A stretch of 64,000 nt of DNA from Streptomyces sp. WAC 01529 (GTDB taxonomy: Bacteria > Actinomycetota > Actinomycetes > Streptomycetales > Streptomycetaceae): positions 3,483,001-3,547,000 of the forward strand of contig NZ_CP029617.1 of the NCBI RefSeq assembly GCF_003945545.1, written 5' to 3'. The translations under genes were made by a program, and so were the position numbers. Of this stretch, positions 23,864 to 33,428 are shown piece by piece (the stretch's first letter is position 1; each line of letters starts with the position of its first letter). The notes beneath the pieces are model-generated. The model ran no database searches. It was not told where the DNA came from and saw only the letters and a program-made list of their open reading frames with translations.

Positions 23864-25314
23864 GCCGCGGCGGGAGGGCCCCGCGGGCCCGCGTCGGCCT
23901 GGAGGTGAGCCAGGTCGTCGAGCTGCCCCGGCCCCGGCCGCCGGGGGCGGAGGAACCGGCGCGGATGTACGCGGTGCTCACGGTGAAGGTCCGCAGGGCG
24001 GGGGCGGCCGGGCGAGAAGAGGCGGGCGGGGCGGCCGGGACCGAGGCCGGGGGCGGCACACCTCAGCCCCGCCCCCGCCTCGCGGAAGTGCTGCTCATCG
24101 ACCACTCCTCCTCGATGGTGATCCCGCCGAGCCGTCTCGCCGCCGCCCGCGCCGCCGCCGTCAGCGCGCTCGCCAAGATCCCCGACGGCGCCCTGTTCGC
24201 CCTGGTCGCCGGGGGTGACAAGGCCGCCATGATCTACCCGAGGCGGACCGGCCTCGCCGTCGCGCACGCCGAGTCGCGGGCCGCCGCCGAGGCCGCCCTG
24301 TACGACTGCACCCCGGGCGGCGGCACCGCGATGGGCACCTGGCTGGAGCGGGCCAGGCTCCTCTTCCGCGACCTGCCCGCCGCCGGATCCGGTGACTACG
24401 TACGCCACGCCCTGCTGCTCACCGACGGCAGGAACGAGCCCGGCTACGAGACGCGCGAGGAGCTGAACGAACGCGTCCAGCGGTGCGCGCGGGACTTCGA
24501 CTGCGATGTCGTCGGCATCGGGGACGCCTGGGAGACGGAGGAACTGCTGCTGATCGCGGGCGCGCTGAGCGGGCGCACCCGGGCCGTGGACGACCTGACG
24601 CGGCTGCCCGGCGAGCTGGCCGCGCTCACCGGCCGGGCCGCCGGACGCGACGTGACCGGCCTGCGGCTGCGCCTCTACCACCGGGCCGGGGTCCGCCCCC
24701 ACTCCTTCGAGCAGGTCCACCCGACCCGGACCGCGCTCGCCCCCGCCCGCACGGATCTGACCGGCGTCGCCACCGGCGCGGGCGGCCCCGTCGAGGAGTA
24801 CGACCTCGGCCCGTGCGGCGAGGAGACCCGCGCCTACCTGCTCTGCGTCGGCACCCCCTACGACCCGGCGCAGCTCGGCAAGGAACTCCTCCTGACGGAG
24901 GTGGAGATCGACGCCGGTGAGCACGGCACGGAACACCTGGAACTGCCCGCCCCCCAGCCCGTTCTGATGCGCTGGACCGACGACGCCGACCTCTACAGCC
25001 GCCTCGACCCCCAGGTCGCCCACTTCCAGCACGAGGAGGAGCTGCACCGCACCTTCGAGCGGGCCTGCGCGGCGCTCAAGCGCGGTGCGCGCGAGGAGGC
25101 CGAGTCGCTGCTCGGCACGGCCTGGCGGCTCGCGGGCGAGACCGGCGACACGGCGATGCGGGAGCACCTGAGCCGCCTCGTCCGCGTCCGCGACAGCGAG
25201 CGCGGGGCGGTGGAACTCCTCGACCACATCGCCAAGTTCGACGTCGAGGCGGCCCGCATCCAGTCCAGCATGACGGTCCTGCCCCGCCCCCTCACCCCCG
25301 GCGGCCCCCGGTGA
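23800..25314 (+). CDS. von Willebrand factor A (vWA) domain protein
   Basis: 504 residues from ATG 23800, inside the end of the kinase gene; AGGGACA precedes it. The vWA MIDAS is intact: DHSSS at about residue 100 (LLIDHSSSMVIPPSRLA), Thr in TPGGGTAMG and Asp in LLTDGRNE (about 207). The domain is followed by a beta-rich region (YHRAGVRPHSFEQVHP...) and a helical C-terminus. No signal peptide or membrane anchor. The long overlap with the kinase and the 4-bp overlap with the next gene point to coordinated synthesis. Likely a metal-dependent protein-interaction adaptor between the kinase and partners. Confidence 0.85.
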   Translation: MAGQEDQELDQEQRAHAAGWLSRGGRAPRARVGLEVSQVVELPRPRPPGAEEPARMYAVLTVKVRRAGAAGREEAGGAAGTEAGGGTPQPRPRLAEVLLIDHSSSMVIPPSRLAAARAAAVSALAKIPDGALFALVAGGDKAAMIYPRRTGLAVAHAESRAAAEAALYDCTPGGGTAMGTWLERARLLFRDLPAAGSGDYVRHALLLTDGRNEPGYETREELNERVQRCARDFDCDVVGIGDAWETEELLLIAGALSGRTRAVDDLTRLPGELAALTGRAAGRDVTGLRLRLYHRAGVRPHSFEQVHPTRTALAPARTDLTGVATGAGGPVEEYDLGPCGEETRAYLLCVGTPYDPAQLGKELLLTEVEIDAGEHGTEHLELPAPQPVLMRWTDDADLYSRLDPQVAHFQHEEELHRTFERACAALKRGAREEAESLLGTAWRLAGETGDTAMREHLSRLVRVRDSERGAVELLDHIAKFDVEAARIQSSMTVLPRPLTPGGPR

Positions 25315-26477
25315 CGGCCTCCTGGCGCACCGCCCGGCTCGTCGCCGCCGACGCCCTGCGCCGGCTGCGCCGCTCCCTGTGGCCCGCCCCGCTCGCCGGG
25401 CGGCCCCGCAACCACGCCTACTTGCGGGAGCGCATGATCGCCCTGCCGCTGCTCGCCGTCGTGGCGTCCGTCGCCTTCGGCTGGGCGTACGCGCAGATCC
25501 GGGCGGACTCGGCGGCGCTGCGCGGCAGTTACACGCCCGCCCTCGGCGATCTGGCCGACGCGGAGATGTCCCTGCGCATCGCCGACCGCGAGGCCGAGCG
25601 GAGCCTGGGCGCCGGGGAGTCGGTGCGGCTCTCCGGCATCGGCAAGCGCTACCTCACGCGTACGACACGGGCCACGCAGAGCCTCAACCAGGTGGCCCGC
25701 AGCGGCGCCCTGACCACCGCCCAGCGCCAGGAACTCGACGTGGTCTCCGGGCTCGTCGTCGACTACGGCAACTGGATCGCCTTCGCGCAGAACCACGTCG
25801 ACGACCCGGTGCTGCGGGCCGCCGGGCTCTCGTACGCCCGCAGCATGCTCTGCACACCGCCCGTGCCCCCGCGCGAGACGGGCCCCGGCGGCTACCCGCC
25901 GTGCGCACCCGGCACCGGCTCCGACGCCACCGCCGTGGTGGACCGCATCTCCGCGCTGGAGAGGAGCCTGCGCGACAGGCTCGCCGACCGGGCCGCCCTC
26001 GGCGGCGGTGTGACCGGCGCGGCCGTCGTCGCCGGGGCCGCGCTCGCCCTGCTCGCCCTCGGCCTGTGGCGCACCCAGGTCTTCCTCCACCACCGCTTCC
26101 ACCTGCGCGTCAGCCTCCCGCTGCTGGTGGCCGCGCTGCCGCTGCTCGCCGTGCCGTTCCTGACGGCGGACGCGGTACTCGCCCACCGCGCGCAGCAACG
26201 GGTCGTGGACACGGCGGGCGAGCTGTCCCACGCGACCTCGCCCGCGATCGAGTCCACCGTCGACGAGCGTCCTTTCGGCCGCCCGCACCCCCGCCTCATC
26301 GCCTCCCTGGACGCCCGCGCCGACCACGACCTGGCCGAGGGCCGCCTCTCCTCGCTCGACGGGGCCGCGCCCTGGGTGGCGCCCACGGGCCTGCTCGCCG
26401 CGGGCCTGATCTACGCCACGCTGCACGCCTACCGCCGCGAGTACGTCCTCATCTCCCGCTCCGGAGCCGCCCTGTGA
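25311..26477 (+). CDS. GlnX-like four-helix membrane protein
   Basis: 388 residues, GTG start overlapping the vWA stop (GTGA). The predicted topology is a cytoplasmic basic N-terminus, one helix (about 43-62), a large extracytoplasmic helical domain with two Cys (about 65-220; SMLCTPP ... YPPCAPG), two helices (about 228-285), a second external segment and a last helix (about 355-378). It resembles mycobacterial GlnX, which sits between the solute-binding lipoprotein GlnH and the kinase PknG and relays amino-acid availability. Identity is inferred from topology and from neighbours on both sides rather than from sequence motifs. Confidence 0.7.
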   Translation: MTASWRTARLVAADALRRLRRSLWPAPLAGRPRNHAYLRERMIALPLLAVVASVAFGWAYAQIRADSAALRGSYTPALGDLADAEMSLRIADREAERSLGAGESVRLSGIGKRYLTRTTRATQSLNQVARSGALTTAQRQELDVVSGLVVDYGNWIAFAQNHVDDPVLRAAGLSYARSMLCTPPVPPRETGPGGYPPCAPGTGSDATAVVDRISALERSLRDRLADRAALGGGVTGAAVVAGAALALLALGLWRTQVFLHHRFHLRVSLPLLVAALPLLAVPFLTADAVLAHRAQQRVVDTAGELSHATSPAIESTVDERPFGRPHPRLIASLDARADHDLAEGRLSSLDGAAPWVAPTGLLAAGLIYATLHAYRREYVLISRSGAAL

Positions 26478-27772
26478 GCCGCCGTACGAGCCGGACGCAA
26501 ACCGCCCTGCGTACCTTCCTCGCCGCCTGTCTGCTCGCCGTCACCGCCGGAGCCTGCGCGGACGAACGGGAGCGGACGCTCGTCGTCCTCGGCCCCTGGA
26601 CCGGCGACGAGGGCGAGGCGTTCGAAGCGATGCTGAACAAGCTCGACGACGGCACCGGGCAGACGTACACCTACCAGGGGACGCGTTCCCTGCGCGAGAC
26701 GCTCGTCGCGCAGCTGGAGGCGGACGACCCGCCGGACGTGGCGATCCTCAACAGCGTCGGCGAGCTCACCGAGTACGCCCGCGCCAACCGCCTCAAGCCG
26801 CTGCCCGCCGCGGCCGCCGCCCGCGCCTATCCGCCGTGGGCGCCGCCGCTCGTCGTCGACGGCACGCGCCGCGCCTACTGGGTGCCGCTCAAGGTCGACC
26901 TGAAGAGCCTGGTGTGGAGCAGGCAGGGGCGGTCGGCCGCGGCCCCGAAGTGGTGCGTGGGCCTCGCCTCGCAGGCCACGTCGGGCTGGCCCGGCACCGA
27001 CTGGATCGAGGACATCCTGCTCCACCGGGCGGGCCCCGACGTCTACACCCGGTGGGCCACCGGCCGTCTCCGCTGGCGCGACCCCCGCGTCCGCGAGGCC
27101 TGGACGACGTGGGCGGACCTGCTCGGCGACCGCTCCAAGGAATCCGTCGACCAGTCCCTCACCACGTCGTACCTGGGGACCCCCGACCCGGCGGCCAAGG
27201 GCGGGGCGGCCCCGCGCGGACTGCTCGGCTCCCTGACCCCGCGCTGCACGCACGAGCACCAGAGCGCCTTCATCCGGTACGTGTACGCCGACGACCGGGT
27301 CCGCGCCGACCCGTCGGCGGGCTTCCTGCGCGGCCGGTCCGCCTACGACGGGGCGTACGAGGTGGCGGGCGACATGGCCGCCGTGTTCAGCGACAACCCC
27401 GCCGCCCGCACCCTCGTCGAGCGTCTTTCGGGCAAGACGGCCCGCACGCTGTGGCGCTCCGAGGCGAAGGAGGAGCTGCGGCCGTTCTTCCCGGACGCCA
27501 CCGACCCCCAGCCGACCGACCCGACGGGGCGGCGCATCGCGGGCATCCTCACCGAGAAGGCGCGCACGCTCTGCTTCGACGCCTCGGACGTGATGCCGCC
27601 GGTACTGCGCGACGCGTTCCACCGCGCCGTCCTGCAGTACTTCAGGAACCCGACCGGCGACCGCCTCGACGAACTCCTCGGTCAGCTGGACGCGGTACGC
27701 GAGGACGCGGCGCCGGACACGGGGCCTGGCCGTCTGCCCGCTGCCGGGATCTGCGCGGCGCCCGGCGGCTGA
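26474..27772 (+). CDS. Extracellular solute-binding lipoprotein (family 1 type)
   Basis: 432 residues. GTG start overlaps the previous stop. The lipoprotein signal has a hydrophobic stretch LRTFLAACLLAVTAGAC with lipobox TAGAC. The mature domain resembles family 1 (sugar/oligopeptide-type) binding proteins: LVVLGPWTGDEGEAFEAML and DDPPDVAILNSVGELTEYA are diagnostic. No ABC permease or ATPase follows, so it is probably a ligand sensor coupled to the GlnX-like protein. In mycobacteria the GlnH partner is an amino-acid binding lipoprotein; the family 1 fold here suggests a different ligand. Last gene of the operon. Confidence 0.85.
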   Translation: MSRRTSRTQTALRTFLAACLLAVTAGACADERERTLVVLGPWTGDEGEAFEAMLNKLDDGTGQTYTYQGTRSLRETLVAQLEADDPPDVAILNSVGELTEYARANRLKPLPAAAAARAYPPWAPPLVVDGTRRAYWVPLKVDLKSLVWSRQGRSAAAPKWCVGLASQATSGWPGTDWIEDILLHRAGPDVYTRWATGRLRWRDPRVREAWTTWADLLGDRSKESVDQSLTTSYLGTPDPAAKGGAAPRGLLGSLTPRCTHEHQSAFIRYVYADDRVRADPSAGFLRGRSAYDGAYEVAGDMAAVFSDNPAARTLVERLSGKTARTLWRSEAKEELRPFFPDATDPQPTDPTGRRIAGILTEKARTLCFDASDVMPPVLRDAFHRAVLQYFRNPTGDRLDELLGQLDAVREDAAPDTGPGRLPAAGICAAPGG

Positions 27773-27793
27773 GAGCCGGGCGGGCGCGGGCCC

Positions 27794-29773
27794 TCAGCGG
27801 CTCAGCTCCTCCGGGCAGGGCGTGCCGCGCGGCAGCTGGTAGGGGGAACCGAGCCGGTAGGTGCCGGCCTTCGGGGCGATCAGTTCGACCCACTCGTCGC
27901 CGTTGTGGTCCTCCTTGGCCTCCACCAGGCAGCCGTGGACGTTGGCGTACTCCTTGGGGCGCCGGTCGTTGAGCGCGCGGCGCTGCTTCGAGTCCTCGGT
28001 CTCCTGGGGCCGCGCCACGCCCTTGCCCTCGGAGTCGACGACGCTCAGCCACGGGGAGTACGGGATGCGGATCAGGACGCGTCCGGGCCGCTCCACCCGC
28101 AGCTTCATCTCGCCCTGCTCGGCACGCTCCACGACGGCGTGCGGCTCGGCGAGCGGCGTCGGGTCGACGACCTCGTACAGCCGCCAGTCGGAGTCGACCC
28201 ACACCTGCTTCAGATACGGCAGGCCGTCCTTGATGAGCTGTGCCTCGCGCTTGCCGCCGTCGCCGTCGGGCTCGCCCTCGGGCAGCACCACGTAGTGCAC
28301 GGCCCAGCGCTGGAGCCATTCGCGGTAGTTCGCGGAGTTGAGGGTGTCGTCGTAGAAGAGCGGGTTGCGCTCCATGTCCGCCTGCCTGTTCCAGCCGCGG
28401 GCGAGCTGGACGTGCGGGGCGAACGCGGAGGCCTCGCGGTGGCTGCGGGCGGGCACGATCTCGACGCGGCCCTTGGCGGCGCCCACCTCCCGCAACTCGT
28501 CGATCAGGGGCGACACCTCGCGCGTCCAGGACGCGACGGGCCTCGTGTGCACGATGTCGTCGCCGGTCTTGTACCCGATCCACCCGGTGAACCCGGCGAG
28601 GGCCAGCACGAGCGCGTACCACTTGCGGGACTTCTTCACGGTGTACGGCAGCGCGGCGAGCAGCACGACGCCGGTGAAGCACATCGCGAGGCGGGTGATG
28701 TTGGAGCCGATCTGCGAGCTGATGATCCACACGCCGAGCACGAACGCCGCGTACACGGCCGTCGTGATCCGCACGGTCTTCCACTGCTTCGGTACGCAGA
28801 AGTAGGCGCAGGCCGCGCAGATCAGCGGCGGGGACGCCGAGCCGATCGACATCGGCTGGGTGCCGGAGAACGGGAAGAGCCACGCGGACAGGCCCACGAC
28901 GACGGCGGGCGCGACACCCAGCGCGTACGCGCCCGGGTAGCGCTTGCTGAGGAAGAGCGCGACGGCGACGAGCCCGACGAAGAGCCCGGCCACCGGGCTG
29001 CCCATCGTGGCGAGCGCCGCGAACGGCGCGGCGACCAGGGCCTTCGCCCACCGCTTGTAGCGCCAGCGGTACGGCCAGCAGAAGACGGCGGCGACCGCCA
29101 TCAGCGCGAACATCTGGCCGAGGCCGTAGGTGACCCGGCCCGAGACTGCGTTGCAGAAGAGCGCGAAGACTCCGGCGAGGGCGGGCCACAGCGGCTGCTT
29201 CACCGCCCGGCTGCGGACCAGGATCATCGTGATGAGCGCGGCGGAGAGCGTACCGGCGATCATCATCGTCGTCCGCACGCCGAGCACCGACATCAGATAC
29301 GGCGAGACGATGCTGTACGAGACCGGGTGCATGCCGCCGTACCAGGCGAGGTTGTACGCCGAGTCGGGGTGGCGCCCGACGAACTCGGCCCAGGCGTCCT
29401 GCGCCGCGAGGTCGCCGCCGCTGTTGGCGAACGTGAAGAACCAGATGATGTGCAGCACGGCGGCGAGCGCCGTGGCGACGGTCACGGGGTGGCGCAGGAA
29501 GGGGTGCAGGCGGGAGAGGCGGGTGGGGGCGGAGGCCTCGGAGTCCGCGACGGCCTCGGGTTCGGCGGGGGCCGCGGTGTCTGTGGGGGCCGCGCTGTCC
29601 GTGAGGTCCGCGGTCTTGGTGGAGTCCGCGCTGTCGGGGGCCGGGGAGGGCCGCGGTATTCGCGCGCTCCTGCCCGGGGTTCCGCGATCGCGGCTGTGCT
29701 GCTGGTCGGCGCCGCCGCCGTGCTGCCGCTGGTCGGCGTTGTCGTCGGCGCGCGTCGGCTCCGTTGTGGCCAC
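27794..29773 (-). CDS. Large polytopic membrane protein, possible GT-C glycosyltransferase-like
   Basis: 659 residues from GTG 29773 (GGAGAG upstream). A hydrophilic N-terminus (about 85 residues, rich in Ala/Asp/Thr/Pro) precedes about ten membrane helices, with an external loop NLAWYGGMHPVSYSIVSPYL after the first. A large C-terminal extracytoplasmic domain from about residue 400 contains RYEVVDPTPLAEPHAVV-like beta segments. The first loop and overall layout recall GT-C polyprenyl-phosphate-dependent glycosyltransferases or the related acyl/alpha-mannosyl group. The usual catalytic acidic pair is not obvious, so this assignment is tentative. Followed by the D,D-carboxypeptidase gene on the same strand, consistent with envelope work. 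Confidence 0.65.
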   Translation of the reverse strand: MATTEPTRADDNADQRQHGGGADQQHSRDRGTPGRSARIPRPSPAPDSADSTKTADLTDSAAPTDTAAPAEPEAVADSEASAPTRLSRLHPFLRHPVTVATALAAVLHIIWFFTFANSGGDLAAQDAWAEFVGRHPDSAYNLAWYGGMHPVSYSIVSPYLMSVLGVRTTMMIAGTLSAALITMILVRSRAVKQPLWPALAGVFALFCNAVSGRVTYGLGQMFALMAVAAVFCWPYRWRYKRWAKALVAAPFAALATMGSPVAGLFVGLVAVALFLSKRYPGAYALGVAPAVVVGLSAWLFPFSGTQPMSIGSASPPLICAACAYFCVPKQWKTVRITTAVYAAFVLGVWIISSQIGSNITRLAMCFTGVVLLAALPYTVKKSRKWYALVLALAGFTGWIGYKTGDDIVHTRPVASWTREVSPLIDELREVGAAKGRVEIVPARSHREASAFAPHVQLARGWNRQADMERNPLFYDDTLNSANYREWLQRWAVHYVVLPEGEPDGDGGKREAQLIKDGLPYLKQVWVDSDWRLYEVVDPTPLAEPHAVVERAEQGEMKLRVERPGRVLIRIPYSPWLSVVDSEGKGVARPQETEDSKQRRALNDRRPKEYANVHGCLVEAKEDHNGDEWVELIAPKAGTYRLGSPYQLPRGTPCPEELSR

Positions 29774-29942
29774 TGGAGGCTCTCCCCGTGTCGTCCTGTC
29801 CCCGGGGCGAGACCGGCGAGGGGGGTCCGTCCCGGAACACCCCGTCCTCGGCCCCGGCGTACTGCCCCCCGAGCTTGTGACGCTAGCACGCAGACGCGTG
29901 GGGAGGCCCGGGGGCGGGGGCCTCCCCACGCGGGGGTGCGGC

Positions 29943-32468
29943 TCAGCCGACGCGCTGCAGTTTGGCGCCGAGGCCCGGTTCCGCGAGGTCCTTCTCCAGG
30001 GCCACCGGCACCTCCACGGCGTCACCCTTGCCGTCGCCGACGCTCAGCACGCCGACCTTGGTCCCGGCCTTCGCCGTGTGCGGTACGGGCTTGCCCTTGC
30101 GCTCGTCCAGCATCAGCTTCACGGTCAGCCCGGACCAGCCCACCGCGGAGACGTCCTTGGTGGCGACGACCGGGGTCGTGCCGCCCAGGCCGTCGTCGAC
30201 CTGGCCGACCACGTCGCCCTTCTTCACGATGGTCTTGGCGGTGAGCGCTTCCTTGCCCGCCTCGATGAGCTTGCGGGTCACGCCGGTGACCTCGTCGATG
30301 TTGGCGACGCCGTTCTTGCCGTACTGGCCGAGGGCGGCGCCGATGATCGTCTGCGTCTCGCCGCCGACCTTGCGCTCCGCGGCGAAGAGGATGTTGCCGC
30401 CCGCGGCCGTGGTGGTGCCGGTCTTGATGCCGATGGCGACGGTCGGGACGAGGCCGAAGTAGTTGTTCTGCTGCTCGCCGTTGAGGTCCTTGTAGCTGGG
30501 CTGGCGGGAGATCTCGTTGAAGACCGGGTTCTCCATCGCGGCGCGGCCGAGCTTCACGAGGTCCTCGGCGGTGGAGACGGTCGTCTTGTCCAGGCCGCTG
30601 GGGTCCGTGTAGTGGGTGTTCTTCATCCCCAGCTCCTTGGCGGTCTTGTTCATCTTCGCGACGAACGCGTCCTCGGAGCCGCTCTTGGTGTCCCAGCGGG
30701 CGAGCAGCTTGGCGATGTTGTTGGCGGACGGCAGCATCACCGCTTGCAGCGCCTCGTACTCGGTGATCTTCTGCCCCTCGGTGACCTTGACCACCGACTC
30801 GTTCTCCGGCTTGCCCGTCTCGTAGTGCTTCTGCGCGGCGGCGTCGACGGGGATCTTCGGGCCTTCCTTGCCCTTCTCCAGCGGGTGGTCGCGCAGGATC
30901 ACATAGACCGTCATGACCTTGGCGATGCTCGCGATCGGTACGGGCTTCTGCTCACCGGAGGTCCCGAACGAACCGAGCCCGTTGACGTCCATCGCGGCCT
31001 GCCCCTGGGACGGCCACGGCATGGACGGCTTGGCGCCCTCGAAGGAGACGGACTCCTGGGCGGTGAGCTTCAGGGTGGGCTCGGGCAGCGGCCGCATGGC
31101 CTGTACGACCGCAAAGACGACCACCAGGAGCAGCACCAGCGGCGTCCAGATCTTGACCCGGCGCACGGCGGTGCGGACGGGGGTCTCGGGCGGCGGCGGG
31201 GTGTTGGTCAGCTCGGCGAGGAGATCGATGGGGGGCTTGGGGGGCAGGGGCTGCTGCGTCGTACGTTCTGCCGGCGGGGGCGCCTGGGGGGAAGGGGGGC
31301 CGTCCTTGGACTCGGCCTTGGGCGCGGCCTTCGGCTCGGCTTTGGGCGCGGCCTTGGGCGCCGCCTTGGCGGGCGGCTCGTCGAGCGGCTTCAGGGCTAC
31401 GAACTTGCTGGTCCGCTCGGCGTCCCGCTCGGTCTTTGCAGCGCCCTTTGCGGAGTCCTTCTCGGCGTCCTTCGGGGAGGCCTTTTCGGAGGCCTTCGCG
31501 GATGCCTTCTCGGCGTCCTTGCCGGTGCTCTTGTCGGCGCCCTTGCCGGGCACGTCGGTGCCGAGCTTGAGCATGGTGGTCGGCTGATCCACGGCAGGCT
31601 TCACGACAGGCGCCTTGAAGACGGCGGTGGCCTGATCAACACCGGCGTACTTGTCGTCGGCGGCGGGCTTGTCGTCCGGCGCGGGCTTGTCCGTGCCGGT
31701 GGACTTGGTGCCGGTGCCGGGCTTGTCGGCGCCGGACGGCTTGGTGCCGGTGCCGGGCTTGTCCGCGCCGGTGCCGGACTTGGCGTCGGCGGCAGGATTG
31801 GCCTCACCGTGAGGCTTGGCCTCGCCGCCAGCCTTTACCGCGCCGGTGGACTTGGCGCCCGTGCCGAGCTTGTCCGTGCCGGACGGCTTGGCGGCGGCGG
31901 TGGGCTCGGTCTTGGCCGGGGCAGCGCCCTTGACGGGAGCCTTCGCCTCGGCAGGAGCACCCTCCGCGGAGTCGGCGCCCTTCTCGGAACCGGAGGAACC
32001 GGCACCCTCGCGGGACGCGGGATCCCCAGCGGAAGCACCCTCCACCGAACCGGCGCCCCCGCCAGAAACCGCGCCCCCCGCCGGAGCGTCCGCCCCGGCC
32101 GACGCGGGCTTCACCGAGGAGTCGTCCTCCGCCGCAGGACCGTCACTGCTCGCCCCGGGCCCGGCCTCGTCCTCGTCGTCCGAGGTGGCGACCCACGCCG
32201 CCACGGCGTCCCGCAGCCGCGCGTCACCGTTCCCCTCACCACCGGAAGCCGCCGAGGCCTCCGAAGCCTCCGGGGTCTCCGAGGTGTCCGCGCTGTCCGA
32301 CGCCTCTGAGTCCTCCCCGCCGGCCACGGCGCCCCGCGCCGAAGGGATCTCGCGGGCCACCGCGAGGCGCGGGTCCCGTTCCTCCGGTGCCGACGCAGAA
32401 GGGTCCGCCGCAGTCGGGTTCCCCGACGACTTCCGCTGCTTCGACCTGTCGGGGGTCTCGCCCGCCAC
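29943..32468 (-). CDS. D-alanyl-D-alanine carboxypeptidase (S11) with long low-complexity N-terminus
   Basis: 841 residues from GTG 32468 behind GAGGAGG. Residues 1 to about 430 are Ala/Lys/Asp/Ser/Pro-rich and imperfectly repetitive (for example DKPGTGTKPSGADKPGTGTK). One membrane helix follows (about 450-468, IWTPLVLLLVVVFAVVQAM), and the S11 domain lies outside the cell. Active-site motifs: PIASIAKVMT (SxxK, about 512), SANN (SxN, about 580) and KTGTT (about 683). It trims the terminal D-Ala from peptidoglycan stem peptides. The N-terminal half is cytoplasmic by topology and far longer than the typical short leader, suggesting a scaffold or phosphorylation-rich tail. Confidence 0.9.
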   Translation of the reverse strand: MAGETPDRSKQRKSSGNPTAADPSASAPEERDPRLAVAREIPSARGAVAGGEDSEASDSADTSETPEASEASAASGGEGNGDARLRDAVAAWVATSDDEDEAGPGASSDGPAAEDDSSVKPASAGADAPAGGAVSGGGAGSVEGASAGDPASREGAGSSGSEKGADSAEGAPAEAKAPVKGAAPAKTEPTAAAKPSGTDKLGTGAKSTGAVKAGGEAKPHGEANPAADAKSGTGADKPGTGTKPSGADKPGTGTKSTGTDKPAPDDKPAADDKYAGVDQATAVFKAPVVKPAVDQPTTMLKLGTDVPGKGADKSTGKDAEKASAKASEKASPKDAEKDSAKGAAKTERDAERTSKFVALKPLDEPPAKAAPKAAPKAEPKAAPKAESKDGPPSPQAPPPAERTTQQPLPPKPPIDLLAELTNTPPPPETPVRTAVRRVKIWTPLVLLLVVVFAVVQAMRPLPEPTLKLTAQESVSFEGAKPSMPWPSQGQAAMDVNGLGSFGTSGEQKPVPIASIAKVMTVYVILRDHPLEKGKEGPKIPVDAAAQKHYETGKPENESVVKVTEGQKITEYEALQAVMLPSANNIAKLLARWDTKSGSEDAFVAKMNKTAKELGMKNTHYTDPSGLDKTTVSTAEDLVKLGRAAMENPVFNEISRQPSYKDLNGEQQNNYFGLVPTVAIGIKTGTTTAAGGNILFAAERKVGGETQTIIGAALGQYGKNGVANIDEVTGVTRKLIEAGKEALTAKTIVKKGDVVGQVDDGLGGTTPVVATKDVSAVGWSGLTVKLMLDERKGKPVPHTAKAGTKVGVLSVGDGKGDAVEVPVALEKDLAEPGLGAKLQRVG

Positions 32469-32666
32469 CGATGCCTCCTCGTACGTGCGCCAAATCCGGG
32501 CCGGACCCACTGTCCGAACCGTGTACCAGTGTCCTGTGTGAGGGCTTAACCCCCGTGGTAGACGAGAACGACATACCTACTGGTTCCCGTACATCCCGCC
32601 CACGCGCTCTCGACAGACCAATGTGAGAGGGGTCACCCTGTCATTCATCCACGCGGGGAGGCATGG

Positions 32667-33428
32667 ATGGGCAGGAGCCGCAGAACAATTCCGGAGGAGC
32701 TTCTGCTGCTCGCTTTGGACCCGGCCACGGGTACCACAGCGCAGCCGCAGTCGCTCGACCTCGGTCTGGCCGGAGCACAGCTAGTGGAGCTGGCGCTGGC
32801 CGGACGGATAGCCCCAGACGGGGATCGTATCGCCGTGGTGATGCCACGGCCGACCGGAGATCCGACTCTGGACTCCGCACTGGAGCTGCTGCGCAGGCGC
32901 GGCAGCCCGGTCCGGGCCGTCCACTGGATCGGCGGGCCCCGCCTGGGGCTGCGCCAGACGTACCTCTCGCACCTGGAGCGATGCGGCATGGTCCATGCCG
33001 TGGCGGGCCAGATGTGCGGGGTGCTGCCGACGACTCGCTACCAAGCGACGGACACGGCGATCAGCCGGGAAATCAGGTCCCGGCTCGATTCGGCGATCCG
33101 CACCGGCGTACCGCCGGACCCGCGGACCGCCGCGCTCGCCGCACTGGCCCACGCGGTCGGCCTCGGCAAGCATCTGTACCCCGGGAACGAGGGGCGTTCA
33201 TCGCGCTCCCGCCTCCGGGACCTCATCAGGCACGACCCGATGGGCGGCCTCGTGGCGCACGCCGTGATGGACGTCCAGAACGGCGTGGCCGCTCAGCCGC
33301 GCCGCAGTGCCGCACCGGCGGGCCCCACGGGTCCCGGCGGCAGGCAGCCGGCCAGGGCGGTCGCGGATCCGGACCGGATCCCGATGCAGCCGCGCCGCGG
33401 ATCCATGGCACGCGCCGTGGCCCACTGA
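32667..33428 (+). CDS. GPP34 (GOLPH3-like) family protein
   Basis: 253 residues. The GPP34 signature is at the N-terminus: IPEELLLLALDPATGTTAQP, then LDLGLAGAQLVELALAGRI, followed by a helical domain and MGGLVAHAVMDVQ. Eukaryotic GOLPH3 binds phosphatidylinositol phosphate at the Golgi; bacterial members are common in Streptomyces and their role is unclear, perhaps binding acidic lipids at the membrane. Basic Pro/Arg C-terminal tail. ATG 32667 sits behind GGGGAGGC. Divergent from the carboxypeptidase gene. Confidence 0.9.
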   Translation: MGRSRRTIPEELLLLALDPATGTTAQPQSLDLGLAGAQLVELALAGRIAPDGDRIAVVMPRPTGDPTLDSALELLRRRGSPVRAVHWIGGPRLGLRQTYLSHLERCGMVHAVAGQMCGVLPTTRYQATDTAISREIRSRLDSAIRTGVPPDPRTAALAALAHAVGLGKHLYPGNEGRSSRSRLRDLIRHDPMGGLVAHAVMDVQNGVAAQPRRSAAPAGPTGPGGRQPARAVADPDRIPMQPRRGSMARAVAH

